DNA from: Dehalococcoidia bacterium UBA2991
Lineage (GTDB): Bacteria; Chloroflexota; Dehalococcoidia; Tepidiformales; Tepidiformaceae
DNA: 64,000 nucleotides
NCBI GenBank assembly: GCA_002346645.1
Contig: DEAD01000016.1
Location: 61,394 to 125,393 of the forward strand
Direction of reading: 5' to 3'
Below the pieces are notes generated by a model. That model saw nothing but the letters and a program-made list of their open reading frames with translations. It was not told the origin of the DNA and ran no database searches. The position numbers and the translations under genes are program-made. Below are positions 52,611-60,524 of this stretch, piece by piece (the stretch's first letter is position 1; every line of letters starts with the position of its first letter).

Positions 52611-52958
52611 CTATCCGGTGAAACGCACTATTGGAGTTGTCTTCCCCCAAAGGTCTTCTAGTCGGTAGTAGTCTCGCTTCTCCGGAGAAAATACGTGAAC
52701 TATCACGTCGCCAAAGTCGATCAAAACCCAGCCGCTTTCTCTGTGGCCTTCCTCGTGGCGTGGGGGAATTCCAGCTTCCTTGAGTTCATGCCCAAGGCGC
52801 TCCACGATTGCGCTGAATTGCAGTGGAGAGTGTGCTGTTGCCAAGACAAAATAGTCTGCGAAGCTCGAAGCCTTACCAATGTCGAGGAGCGCGATGTCCT
52901 CAGCCTGGAGCTCAGAGAGAAGATCTATGATCCTGTGGGCAAGGGGCTCGGGTTCCAG
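52611..52958 (-). CDS. rsfS: Ribosome silencing factor RsfS, likely CTG start
   Basis: Binds L14 and blocks subunit joining when nutrients are low. The conserved core is intact: ELQAEDIALLDIGKASSFAD, YFVLATAHSPLQFSAI, and GWVLIDFGDVIVHVFSPEKR. The only usual start codon in frame (TTG at 52844) would remove the first third of the domain. Reading upstream, LEPEPLAHRIIDLLSELQ matches the family N-terminus and begins at a CTG (52958) with GTGGAG 8 nt before it, giving 115 aa, the normal length. No ATG, GTG or TTG exists in frame between there and mnmA. It is divergent from mnmA, 50 bp apart. Confidence 0.8.
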   Translation of the reverse strand: MEPEPLAHRIIDLLSELQAEDIALLDIGKASSFADYFVLATAHSPLQFSAIVERLGHELKEAGIPPRHEEGHRESGWVLIDFGDVIVHVFSPEKRDYYRLEDLWGKTTPIVRFTG

Positions 52959-53008
52959 AGCGCCAGCTCCACTCCGCCTGCTGCGGAGATAAGGATGGTA
53001 GCACAGAG

Positions 53009-54097
53009 ATGAATGCGCCTCGGGTTGTTTGTGCCATGTCTGGCGGCGTGGATAGCTCTGCTGCCGCCGCTATCCTGGTGGATAAGGGTTATGACGTTGT
53101 GGGTGTGACCATGCGTCTATGGACTGAGGAGCGCCCAGGCGAGCTGCGTGGCCACCAGCAGTGCTGCAGTGTTGAGGACATCGACGATGCTCGGCGTGTC
53201 GCTGGCCAGCTTGGCATCCGACACTACGTCCTCAACCTGGAAGAAGCGTTCCGCCAGCATGTGGTTGACCCTTTCGTATCTGAGTATGTGGCTGGCCGTA
53301 CTCCAAACCCTTGTGCCCGATGCAATGAGCACATTAAGTACCGGGCCTTGCTTGATCGGCTACCCGCTTTCAATGCTGATCTCTTGGCAACCGGACATTA
53401 CGCTCGCGTGGACTATGGCGAGAAAGGCCGTCCACACCGTCTCCTCAAGGGTGTCGATGACAGTAAAGATCAGTCATACGTTCTTTACATGCTTGGGCAG
53501 GAACAGATAGAGAAGTTGCTACTGCCCGTGGGTAATTTGCACAAGGGCGAAGTCCGTGAGGTCGCCCGGCAAGCTGGCCTTGATGTTGCGGAAAAGCCCG
53601 ATAGTGTCGACATCTGCTTTGTGCCGGGGAACGATTACCGGGCCTTCGTTTCCGATCGGATTGAATCCCGCCCCGGTGAGATCCGTGATGCTAACGGCGT
53701 TGTGCTTTCGGATCACGAAGGTGTCATTGGCTTTACTGTTGGCCAGCGCAAAGGTCTCGGTTTCGCTCTTGGTGAGCCCCAGTATGTAACTTCCATTGAC
53801 GCTTCTGCGAATGTCGTCGTAGTGGGCGATGAGGTTGACCTATATGCCGATCATGCGGAAATAGAGGCGCTATCGTGGGTGGCCGGTGTCCCTGCTTTGC
53901 CTGGTGAGCCTATCGAAGCGAAGGCCCGGTATAAGGCGGAAGCAGCTCCCGCCACCTTGGTTGGAATTGATAGTGATCTTGCCACTATCCGTTTTGAGAG
54001 CCGACAACGCGCTCTTACCCCTGGCCAGGCGGTGACTTTCTATCGGGGTGAGGAGGTTCTTGGAGGTGGCACTATCGCCCGGGCCTGGCGGAGTTAG
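53009..54097 (+). CDS. mnmA: tRNA-specific 2-thiouridylase MnmA
   Basis: Thiolates U34 of tRNA-Lys, -Glu and -Gln. The protein is 362 aa. VVCAMSGGVDSSAAAAILV is the PP-loop. TPNPCARCNEHIKY and PDSVDICFVPG contain the two catalytic cysteines. HYARVDYGEKGRP, SKDQSYVLYMLGQEQIEKLL and the C-terminal barrel (TVGQRKGLGFALGEPQYVTS) match the family. The first ATG and a second at codon 10 are both in frame. Confidence 0.96.
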   Translation: MNAPRVVCAMSGGVDSSAAAAILVDKGYDVVGVTMRLWTEERPGELRGHQQCCSVEDIDDARRVAGQLGIRHYVLNLEEAFRQHVVDPFVSEYVAGRTPNPCARCNEHIKYRALLDRLPAFNADLLATGHYARVDYGEKGRPHRLLKGVDDSKDQSYVLYMLGQEQIEKLLLPVGNLHKGEVREVARQAGLDVAEKPDSVDICFVPGNDYRAFVSDRIESRPGEIRDANGVVLSDHEGVIGFTVGQRKGLGFALGEPQYVTSIDASANVVVVGDEVDLYADHAEIEALSWVAGVPALPGEPIEAKARYKAEAAPATLVGIDSDLATIRFESRQRALTPGQAVTFYRGEEVLGGGTIARAWRS

Positions 54098-54154
54098 GGG
54101 CGATTAGCTCAAACAAGTCGACGCACTTGACTTCATGCTGCTACCCTCAGCCTG

Positions 54155-54229
54155 CTTGGGTAACTGGCGAATGTGCGGAGTACCGCGGGGGAGCCTGAGT
54201 AGTTTCAGTAATGGCCGTTCGCCTGGGCC
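54155..54229 (+). promoter_or_regulatory. ZTP riboswitch (pfl motif) upstream of purH
   Basis: Senses the purine intermediate Z nucleotide (ZTP/ZMP). The conserved core is present in order: AACTGGCGAA (54162-54171), P2 hairpin TGCGG-AGTA-CCGCG (54174-54187), GGGGAGC (54188-54194) and GTTCGCCTGGGCC (54217-54229). P1 forms as CTTGGG (54155-54160) with CCTGAG (54194-54199) using G-U pairs. The gene downstream, purH, consumes ZMP, a classic target. A terminator overlaps the 3' end. Confidence 0.9.
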
Positions 54230-54255
54230 GGTCCGTTCGTACGGACGGGCCTTTT
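54226..54255 (+). terminator. Riboswitch expression-platform terminator
   Basis: GGCC-G-GTCCG, loop TTCGTA, CGGAC-G-GGCC, then TTTT. The 5' arm reuses the GGCC that ends the ZTP aptamer, so ligand binding should prevent terminator formation and switch purH on. This is standard transcription attenuation for the class. Confidence 0.85.
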
Positions 54256-54286
54256 GCTTCTTTGGATAGAAGCCTGGAGGTGGGGA

Positions 54287-55852
54287 GTGCGCGCTCTTCT
54301 CGGCGTTTACGACAAGACTGGCATTGAGGACTTTGCTCGAGGGTTACACGAACTTGGCTGGGAGCTTGTTTCTACAGGTGGGACCCGGAGGGCGATTGAG
54401 GCTGCAGGAGTGCCTGTTACCGGTATCGAAGAGGTTACCGGTTTCCCGGAGATGCTTGATGGCCGTGTGAAGACCCTCCACCCTGCTGTACATGCAGGTA
54501 TCCTCTCCCGCCGTGATCAGCCCGAGCATGGTGATTCGCTGGAAAGACATGGCTTCAAAACCATAGATCTAGTCGCTTGCAACCTCTATCCATTCCGTTC
54601 TGTCGTTACGCAGGAAGGTGGTGCCTCTTTTGCAGAGGGAATTGAGAACATAGATATCGGTGGGCCGACCATGCTTCGCGCTGCAGCTAAGAACCACGCT
54701 GATGTGGTCGTCCTTTCTAGTCCTAGTGACTACGGCTCTACCCTAGAAGCACTTGGTGGAGGGGGATTGGATTCTGCTGCCCGTCGCCATCTTGCTTGGA
54801 AGGCATTCCAGCATGTGGCCAGTTACGACAGTGCTGTTGCGGAGTGGCTCTGGGATGGGGGTGACTGGCCGCCATCAATAAGTGTCTCGCTCGAGCGCGT
54901 CGCCGGCCTGCGTTATGGGGAAAACCCACACCAGGGTGCTGCATTCTATCGAGACGATTCCCTTGGAGAGAACAGACTGGGGGGTATTGCTACGGCTCTT
55001 CAGCACCATGGCAAAGAACTTTCCTACAACAACTATCTAGACGCTGATGCTGCGTGGAATGCGGTTAACGACTTCCCTGAACCTGCGTGTGTAATTGTTA
55101 AGCACACCAATCCCTGTGGTGCGGCGTCGCGTGACAACCTTCAAGAGGCCTATCGTCTGGCCGTCCTAGGAGACCCAGTGAGTGCCTTTGGGGGAATCGT
55201 CGCTTTCAACCGTCCGCTCGATGAAACCTTAGCCCAGGAATTGCGTGAGTTTCGGAATCCAACTGATGGTTCAACGCGCATGTTCTACGAGATAGTAATA
55301 GCACCTGAGTACACTGAAGAAAGTCTGCGTGTGCTCAAAGGGAAGTCAAAGGATTTGCGGATCCTAGAGGCCCATCCTCGGATACCAGGTGGGCGCTCCC
55401 TTCGACAGGTTGGGGGTGGTTGGCTATTGCAAAATTCGGATGAGATCGCACCGGAGGAAATCGACTATCAGGTCGTTTCGAAGACGCAGCCCACCGAGGC
55501 GCAACTTAACGATCTGCGCTTCGCTTGGCGGTGCGTGAAGCACATCAAGAGTAATGCCATCACCCTTGCAAAAGACGGACGGCTTTTGGGAATGGGCAGT
55601 GGCCAGCCCAACCGGGTTAAAAGCGTTGAAATTGCTATGGAGAAAGCAGGCGATGAGCTTCGGGGGGCAGCCCTCGCTAGTGATGCCTTCTTCCCCTTCT
55701 CTTGGAATGATGCAGTGGAACGCGCCTGTCAGGCTGGGGTTGCTGCTATTGCCCATCCTGGCGGGAGCCGGCGTGATCAGGATTGCATTGATTGTTGCGA
55801 TAAGTACGGGGTTGCCCTTGTCTTCACGGGCACGCGTCACTTTCGACACTAG
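54287..55852 (+). CDS. purH: Bifunctional AICAR transformylase / IMP cyclohydrolase
   Basis: Last two steps of IMP synthesis. The protein is 521 aa from GTG at 54287 with GGAGGTGGGGA upstream. The N-terminal MGS-like domain has GVYDKTGIEDFARGLHELGW, LVSTGGTRRAIEAAG and MLDGRVKTLHPAVHAGIL. The transformylase part has RYGENPHQGAAFYRD, ELSYNNYLDADAAWN, CVIVKHTNPCGAA, SNAITLAKDGRLLGMGSGQ and PFSWNDAVERACQAGVAAI with the Lys-His-type catalytic residues. Regulated by the upstream ZTP riboswitch. No other pur genes are adjacent. Confidence 0.96.
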   Translation: MRALLGVYDKTGIEDFARGLHELGWELVSTGGTRRAIEAAGVPVTGIEEVTGFPEMLDGRVKTLHPAVHAGILSRRDQPEHGDSLERHGFKTIDLVACNLYPFRSVVTQEGGASFAEGIENIDIGGPTMLRAAAKNHADVVVLSSPSDYGSTLEALGGGGLDSAARRHLAWKAFQHVASYDSAVAEWLWDGGDWPPSISVSLERVAGLRYGENPHQGAAFYRDDSLGENRLGGIATALQHHGKELSYNNYLDADAAWNAVNDFPEPACVIVKHTNPCGAASRDNLQEAYRLAVLGDPVSAFGGIVAFNRPLDETLAQELREFRNPTDGSTRMFYEIVIAPEYTEESLRVLKGKSKDLRILEAHPRIPGGRSLRQVGGGWLLQNSDEIAPEEIDYQVVSKTQPTEAQLNDLRFAWRCVKHIKSNAITLAKDGRLLGMGSGQPNRVKSVEIAMEKAGDELRGAALASDAFFPFSWNDAVERACQAGVAAIAHPGGSRRDQDCIDCCDKYGVALVFTGTRHFRH

Positions 55853-55866
55853 GTAGGTGGGTTGAC

Positions 55867-55956
55867 TGGCGGAGAGGGTGGGATTCGAACCCACGAGGGG
55901 CTTGCACCCCTACACGATTTCCAGTCGTGCCTGTTCAGCCACTCCAGCACCTCTCC
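55867..55956 (-). tRNA. tRNA-Ser (anticodon GGA)
   Basis: Reverse-strand class II tRNA of 90 nt including an encoded CCA. The acceptor stem GGAGAGG pairs with CCTCTCC, discriminator G. The D arm is TGGCTGAACAGGCA-like. The anticodon arm is CGACT-GGAAA-TCGTG-type with anticodon GGA (reads UCC/UCU). The long variable arm (AGGGGTGCAAGCCCCT) and the T-loop GGTTCGAATCC are both present. The long variable arm confirms serine identity. It is not tRNA-Sec. Confidence 0.95.
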
Positions 55957-56013
55957 GCGAGGTTTCTGGGCTAGCGTAGCAAGGGTTAGCGACTTGGGCT
56001 TGTGGGGCTACTG

Positions 56014-56208
56014 CTAACGCTCTTGGCGTCGTCCCTTTGTAAGTTCATGGTAGCGAGCCCATAGTTGCTCTTCTTTTTGCTGTGCTTCCTTCCGGGCGAT
56101 GTTGATTGCCTTGCGCGCGGCCGAGCGGAGTTCTTCCAGGATCTCATCGGGAGTGGGGTTGTTTTCATCCCCAATGACGGGTTCATCCAGTGATTCCTCT
56201 GGGCTCAA
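56014..56208 (-). CDS. Small charged helical protein
   Basis: 64 aa, unknown. Acidic N-terminus (SPEESLDEPVIGDENNPTPD), then a highly charged helix (EILEELRSAARKAINIARKE, QQKEEQLWARYHELTKGRRQ). The ATG overlaps the stop of the upstream membrane gene by 4 nt, suggesting coupled translation and a functional link with it. Confidence 0.6.
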   Translation of the reverse strand: MSPEESLDEPVIGDENNPTPDEILEELRSAARKAINIARKEAQQKEEQLWARYHELTKGRRQER

Positions 56209-56678
56209 GAATCGCTCCGAAACCGGCCACTTAGTGATCCGAGCGCATCCAATCCTTTTCGCATACCGCTAACGACGGAGTACAAACGGATGATTGGGGT
56301 CACCGCAGACTCGCCTACGAACTCGGCTGTTCCTCGTACTTCGTCCACGAGGTTGCGGGTTGAGTCCAGGAGTGGGACTACGTTTTGGTTCACAGCACGT
56401 CTAACTATCAAGGCAATTCCGATCAGTACTGCGAGTAAAGTGCAGGCGAGGATCCCGGCCAGTCCAATTAGTAGGGCCATAGCTACTACGGCAATATCAC
56501 GCCATTCACTCCAGCTGTCAGGAGCGGACCAGGCGTCGGGCTCAGCCCCATTGGGAAAGATATTCCCGCCGAAGTATCCATCCACCAGCCAGCTCACGAT
56601 TAGGTAGACCACCACAATCAAAATGGCCGCAAGGACTACCGTCAGCAAGAAGCGCACTGCGCTGTTCATGACAGTCAT
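56205..56678 (-). CDS. Membrane protein with DUF948-like helical region
   Basis: 157 aa. Two transmembrane segments (FLLTVVLAAILIVVVYLIVS and IAVVAMALLIGLAGILACTL with its continuation) flank an external acidic/Trp loop. After the second segment comes a polar helix NVVPLLDSTRNLVDEVRGTA, then FVGESAVTPIIRLYSVVSGM. This resembles DUF948-type membrane proteins that are common in Chloroflexota and Firmicutes. It is coupled to the 64-aa gene downstream. Role unknown. Confidence 0.65.
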   Translation of the reverse strand: MTVMNSAVRFLLTVVLAAILIVVVYLIVSWLVDGYFGGNIFPNGAEPDAWSAPDSWSEWRDIAVVAMALLIGLAGILACTLLAVLIGIALIVRRAVNQNVVPLLDSTRNLVDEVRGTAEFVGESAVTPIIRLYSVVSGMRKGLDALGSLSGRFRSDS

Positions 56679-56726
56679 GATAGAGGCATCGCCGCTGAAG
56701 CGCGTCTGGAATCTTCGCTGCCTACC

Positions 56727-58079
56727 CTACCTGGGCGAAAGCTCGAATATCTCTAGCATGTTGGCTATGGCCTCGAAAGTGGTCGCGTGCCCTAGTAGCG
56801 AATCAACATAGTTGAGGTCGATTGCACTCCCCAGGCTCATACCTATGGCCTGGGCGAGTGTATCTAGGTACTCCTGCGCGACTGGTTCGACGGGGGCACT
56901 AGAGTTCGTTTCACCAAAGTAGGAAGACGCGATCAGGTCTGCAAAGGAACGGTGCATAACGCCTGACTCCGGGAGTACTTCACGGCCATGGGGACTGGGC
57001 AGAATCCCAAGTGCTTCTGGAGTTTTCCGTCCGCTGTTAAGCATTGCCAAGGCTTCGATATTGAAGTTGCGGGCTAGGGGGGAGGTGTCAAACGCCAGCT
57101 CTGGTTTTGAAAGAAGCAGGTGTATGTATAGGAACACGTCGATAGCGCTGGCAACGATTTCTTCTTCTAGGCTATCGACTTGGTCACAATGAATTGCCTC
57201 GTGAGCGACTAGAGGTATGAGCAGTTCGAAAGGGGCTGCTTCAAGATCTGGGCGGATGGAGAGGATTCGGCGACCATTGTCATCGTAGGTCACACGGGCG
57301 ATCAGTTCGGCTTCGCCGGGTGGTTTCTGGAATCCAATGAAGGCTGCTCGTGTCCCTGTGCAGTTTTCTGGACTCAGGAGCGAGCGAACCGCTGCGTCCG
57401 CGAAGGTTCCTGCTAGAGCTGCTAGAGCTGCCCGCAACTTTGGAGCCGGCACAATCTCTTCCGCCATGCCGTCGTATAAAGCAAGTACTGTCTCCCTTAC
57501 GGTTACTGAGGCTTGACGGTCCTCGAGGTGGTCTTGCAGTTCGGCTCTTACTACGTTGGAATCACGATCAACCGCGGTGGGTTCCTCAACCTGGCGAGGT
57601 GCTACCACTGAGAGGTCATCAAAGCCGAAGACCCCTCCGGCAAGTACTACCCCAAGCTCGGTGAACTCGCTCGAAATTGTGATAGTCAGCTCCTCGTCCG
57701 ATCCTGAGAGGGCTTTAGCCATCACTTGCAGGGTCGAACCATTGGCAATGAGGCTTCCGACCGTTATCTCAATGGTTTGGGAGCTCACCACTTCTATGTT
57801 TTCAATCGGCATTTCCCCAAGTGAGTGACCGGTAAGTGGTGAATCTTCCGGCAGCTTTAGCTGGAAGGCAGTATTCAGTGCCCGCAACGTAACCGGTTTG
57901 AATTCCCGATTGAAATGAATGTGTACCACTGAGCGAGCTAGTGGTAGGTCGTTTTCGTATAGACGCTCTGCATTGGCCTGTAGGGGACGAATGGGTGTCG
58001 GCGGTGGATTGTTACTGTTGCAAGAAACCGTTAGCACAACAGTGAGTGCCAGGATTCCGCCCACTAGGACTCGATTCAT
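56727..58079 (-). CDS. Lipoprotein with HExxH metalloprotease-like motif
   Basis: 450 aa from ATG at 58079. A lipoprotein signal MNRVLVGGILALTVVLTVSC places the lipidated Cys at residue 20, followed by a Pro-rich linker. The middle has beta-rich segments. VAHEAIHCDQVDSLEEEIVA provides an intact HExxH plus downstream acidic residues, as in zinc metallopeptidases; ALYIHLL-type helices follow. TACGCT lies exactly 6 nt upstream of this ATG, supporting the start and a leaderless mRNA. Family not recognised; peptidase activity is inference. Confidence 0.7.
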   Translation of the reverse strand: MNRVLVGGILALTVVLTVSCNSNNPPPTPIRPLQANAERLYENDLPLARSVVHIHFNREFKPVTLRALNTAFQLKLPEDSPLTGHSLGEMPIENIEVVSSQTIEITVGSLIANGSTLQVMAKALSGSDEELTITISSEFTELGVVLAGGVFGFDDLSVVAPRQVEEPTAVDRDSNVVRAELQDHLEDRQASVTVRETVLALYDGMAEEIVPAPKLRAALAALAGTFADAAVRSLLSPENCTGTRAAFIGFQKPPGEAELIARVTYDDNGRRILSIRPDLEAAPFELLIPLVAHEAIHCDQVDSLEEEIVASAIDVFLYIHLLLSKPELAFDTSPLARNFNIEALAMLNSGRKTPEALGILPSPHGREVLPESGVMHRSFADLIASSYFGETNSSAPVEPVAQEYLDTLAQAIGMSLGSAIDLNYVDSLLGHATTFEAIANMLEIFELSPR

Positions 58080-58091
58080 TCTGAAAGCGTA
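58080..58091 (-). promoter_or_regulatory. Candidate leaderless promoter -10 box for the lipoprotein gene
   Basis: Reverse-strand TACGCT (58091-58086), 6 nt (TTCAGA), then the ATG at 58079. No Shine-Dalgarno sequence precedes this ATG. Confidence 0.4.
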
Positions 58092-58162
58092 CATTGCCAG
58101 GTTGCCCGATGGCTGTTCGGTCCGACTCGCGCGCTGGGTGCTATCTCGGCGATGATTGGGGA

Positions 58163-58693
58163 ATGACCTTGACTGACGACGGTTCGATGGCCTTGAGCGG
58201 CACTCCTTGGGTGGAGATAAAGCGCAAGCCTGATGGAAGTGAACGACGTTACCGATGTGTTCTGGAATATGCGTCATCTTCGCTAGTGGTGGTGAGCTAT
58301 GTCATGCGCCAGGGTGGCAGTGTGTTTGGTACGCCCATAGATATCCCCCCAGGGTCGGTATCGTACGGTTACTTCTGGCGATTCCGGCCGTATACGGTCT
58401 ATCGGATGCGAGAAAGTGATCGAATTGTTGCGCATCGTTTTGATGCTGTTGCAGGCGTCCGGCTTCGACCAGGCGAGGTCTCCTACCGTGACCTTGCCCT
58501 GGACTGGTGGCTCACTCCTGAGGGGGATCTAATCGAGGAGGATCGCGATGAGTTTGAAGCCTTTCGCGACAAAGGAACCTTCAGTCCTTCCGATCTAGTC
58601 GCTGTTGCGCGGGCTGAGCGCGTTATCGCCGGATCCTGTGAGCGCTTGTTGTCGGAACTTTCGGAAATTGAACGCAGTTGCGGCGTTATTTAG
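58163..58693 (+). CDS. DUF402 (FomD/Ntdp-like) protein
   Basis: About 176 aa. The DUF402 core is GYFWRFRPYTVYRM, followed by the metal-binding RLRPGEVSYRDLALDWWLTP, EGDLIEEDRDEFEAF and a C-terminal helix. Characterised members are nucleoside di/triphosphatases or the fosfomycin-pathway FomD; the role here is unknown. The start is uncertain: ATG at 58163 or 58187; an upstream ATG at 58094 adds unconserved residues. It is divergent from the lipoprotein gene and 13 nt before the glycosylase. Confidence 0.75.
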   Translation: MTLTDDGSMALSGTPWVEIKRKPDGSERRYRCVLEYASSSLVVVSYVMRQGGSVFGTPIDIPPGSVSYGYFWRFRPYTVYRMRESDRIVAHRFDAVAGVRLRPGEVSYRDLALDWWLTPEGDLIEEDRDEFEAFRDKGTFSPSDLVAVARAERVIAGSCERLLSELSEIERSCGVI

Positions 58694-58706
58694 CCCACAT
58701 ACAGTT

Positions 58707-59390
58707 ATGAGTGCATCGCCACCCGCCTTTTCGGATGTCGTCTCTGCCCTTGAGGTTATGCACTGTTCTGAGTTTTGGCACTGGACAGCAGAAAGTAATC
58801 CCTTTGAGGTGGTGGTAGGTGCGATCTTGGTTCAGCACACCAACTGGACTAACGCCGAACGGGCCTTGGCTCGCTTAAGGCTGGCAGGCATTCTCGAGCC
58901 GAAATTGCTGGCGGGGTTAACTGACAAGGAAATTGAAGAGTTAATTCGCTCGAGTGGGGAATACCACACTAAGGCTAAAAAGCTTCGTGCCTTCCTCTGT
59001 CTGATTGCCCGGTATGGTTCTCTAGAGGCGTTGTTAGAAGAACCAGTTCACAAACTTCGCGATCAACTGCTTGATACCTGGGGTATTGGTGAGGAGACTG
59101 CTGACGCCATCGTGCTATATGCGGCGCGCCAGCCTGCGGTGGTAGTAGATGGCTACACCCGTCGTCTGTTTGGCCGTCTTGGGCTGGGTCCATCCCCTAG
59201 TGATTCCTACCGAGAATGGCAGGCTTACCTGAAAGCAGAGCTCCCGGAATCAGTTCAGGAGTTGGCTGCATTTCATGCTTTTGTAGTGCTCCACGCGAAA
59301 AAGCTCTGCCTAGCCCGCCACCCTCGTTGCTCTGATTGTAATTTGGCTAGCCGATGCGCCTTTGCAAATGACCCTCCTCTACCCCCTTGA
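58707..59390 (+). CDS. Endonuclease III-related DNA glycosylase (MagIII-like)
   Basis: 227 aa HhH-GPD protein. ILVQHTNWTNAERALARL, the helix-hairpin-helix TWGIGEETADAIVLYA and the catalytic Asp in VVVDGYTRRLFGRLG are seen. A 4Fe-4S loop C-x6-C-x2-C-x5-C (CLARHPRCSDCNLASRC) ends the protein. The HhH lacks the catalytic Lys of endonuclease III and reads GIGEETADAI, like the GIGKESADAI of Helicobacter MagIII, a 3-methyladenine glycosylase. A monofunctional alkyl-base glycosylase is most likely. Confidence 0.88.
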   Translation: MSASPPAFSDVVSALEVMHCSEFWHWTAESNPFEVVVGAILVQHTNWTNAERALARLRLAGILEPKLLAGLTDKEIEELIRSSGEYHTKAKKLRAFLCLIARYGSLEALLEEPVHKLRDQLLDTWGIGEETADAIVLYAARQPAVVVDGYTRRLFGRLGLGPSPSDSYREWQAYLKAELPESVQELAAFHAFVVLHAKKLCLARHPRCSDCNLASRCAFANDPPLPP

Positions 59391-59402
59391 GGCGTGCACG
59401 GG

Positions 59403-59414
59403 TAGGTTCCCACA
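59403..59414 (+). promoter_or_regulatory. Candidate leaderless promoter -10 box for ychF
   Basis: TAGGTT at 59403-59408 ends 6 nt before the ATG at 59415. It is a weak box on its own but fits the same geometry as the others. Confidence 0.3.
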
Positions 59415-60512
59415 ATGCGTGTGGGAATTATTGGGTTACCACGTTCGGGGAAGACGACTATCTTTAATGCTGTTGCCCTGGGGCTAGAGCCCGTTGGTGG
59501 ATTTGGTGGGGTAAGCAAGCCCAATATCCGATCGGTTGCTGTTCCCGACTTTCGCATCGATCGATTGGCGGAAATCTACAAACCTAAGAGAACAACCTAT
59601 GCCACTGTGGAGTACGTTGACTTCCCGACTGCTGGAGAGAGTTTAGGAACGGGAGAAGGACTGGCGGGAGGTTTTCTAAACGAATTGGCTGCGGTTGATG
59701 CCCTTATCCATGTCGTAAGAGGTTTCCAGAACGAGGCAGTTCCTCATCCAGAGGGTTCCATCGACCCGGCTAGGGATATTGAAATCTTGGACCTGGAACT
59801 AGCCCTAGCCGATCTCGCCCAAATCGAAAGGCGAATTGAACGGATGGATCCTGAGTTGCGTACTCTTAAAGCTGGAGAGAGGGGCCAGCTTCAGGCCTTG
59901 CGGGATTTACTCGGGCGCATGCGCGGCGAGCTTGAAGGGGAAACCCCAGTTCGGGCTATGTCCCTCGATCCAGATGAACGCCGTCTCCTTGCGGGAAGCC
60001 AATTTCTCACAGAAAAGCCCCTTCTCGATCTCTTAAACGTAGGCGAGGAAGACCTACCAAGGCGGCACGAGATCGAGGAAGGGATGGGGAGAGCTGATAG
60101 TCCTCCTGGGCGGGATCTTGCCGTTATGGGTGGGCGCTTCGAGATGGAGCTCAACGAATTGAGCGAGGATGAAGCCGCAGAATTTAGGGAGGCAGTAGGA
60201 GTGGAGCAGAGTGGCATGGCAGAAGCAGTTCTACGCAGCTATGGCCTTCTTGGCCTAATTAGCTTCCTGACGGTTGGCCCTGATGAATGTCGTGCATGGA
60301 CTGTGACTGAAGGAGCCAATGCGCCGGAAGCTGCTGGGAAGATACACACAGATCTCCAACGCGGCTTTATCCGTGCCGAGGTCATCCGTTATGAGGACCT
60401 GATTGAATGTGGCAGTGAGGTGGAAGCTAAGCGTAGGGGTTTGCAGCGCACTGAAGGTAAGGATTACAAAGTGCAGGACGGGGATGTAGTCCACGTTCTA
60501 TTCAATGTCTGA
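59415..60512 (+). CDS. ychF: Obg-family ATPase YchF
   Basis: Ribosome-associated P-loop ATPase of the Obg/TRAFAC family, 365 aa. G1 is IIGLPRSGKTTIFNAV. KPNIRSVAVPDFRIDRLAEI-type residues and YVDFPTAGESLGTGEGLAGGF (G3 region) follow. DALIHVVRGFQNEAVPHPEG is characteristic. The coiled-coil insert (residues ~125-180) and the C-terminal TGS domain (AWTVTEGANAPEAAGKIHTD, then YKVQDGDVVHVLFNV) complete it. It converges with the transglutaminase-like gene, 12 bp apart. Confidence 0.94.
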   Translation: MRVGIIGLPRSGKTTIFNAVALGLEPVGGFGGVSKPNIRSVAVPDFRIDRLAEIYKPKRTTYATVEYVDFPTAGESLGTGEGLAGGFLNELAAVDALIHVVRGFQNEAVPHPEGSIDPARDIEILDLELALADLAQIERRIERMDPELRTLKAGERGQLQALRDLLGRMRGELEGETPVRAMSLDPDERRLLAGSQFLTEKPLLDLLNVGEEDLPRRHEIEEGMGRADSPPGRDLAVMGGRFEMELNELSEDEAAEFREAVGVEQSGMAEAVLRSYGLLGLISFLTVGPDECRAWTVTEGANAPEAAGKIHTDLQRGFIRAEVIRYEDLIECGSEVEAKRRGLQRTEGKDYKVQDGDVVHVLFNV

Positions 60513-60524
60513 GCAGATTGCTGC

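Noticed and set aside
55867..55956. tRNA-Sec (selC) supporting the selenoprotein
   Set aside because: The class II tRNA here has anticodon GGA and a 7-bp acceptor stem, so it is an ordinary tRNA-Ser.
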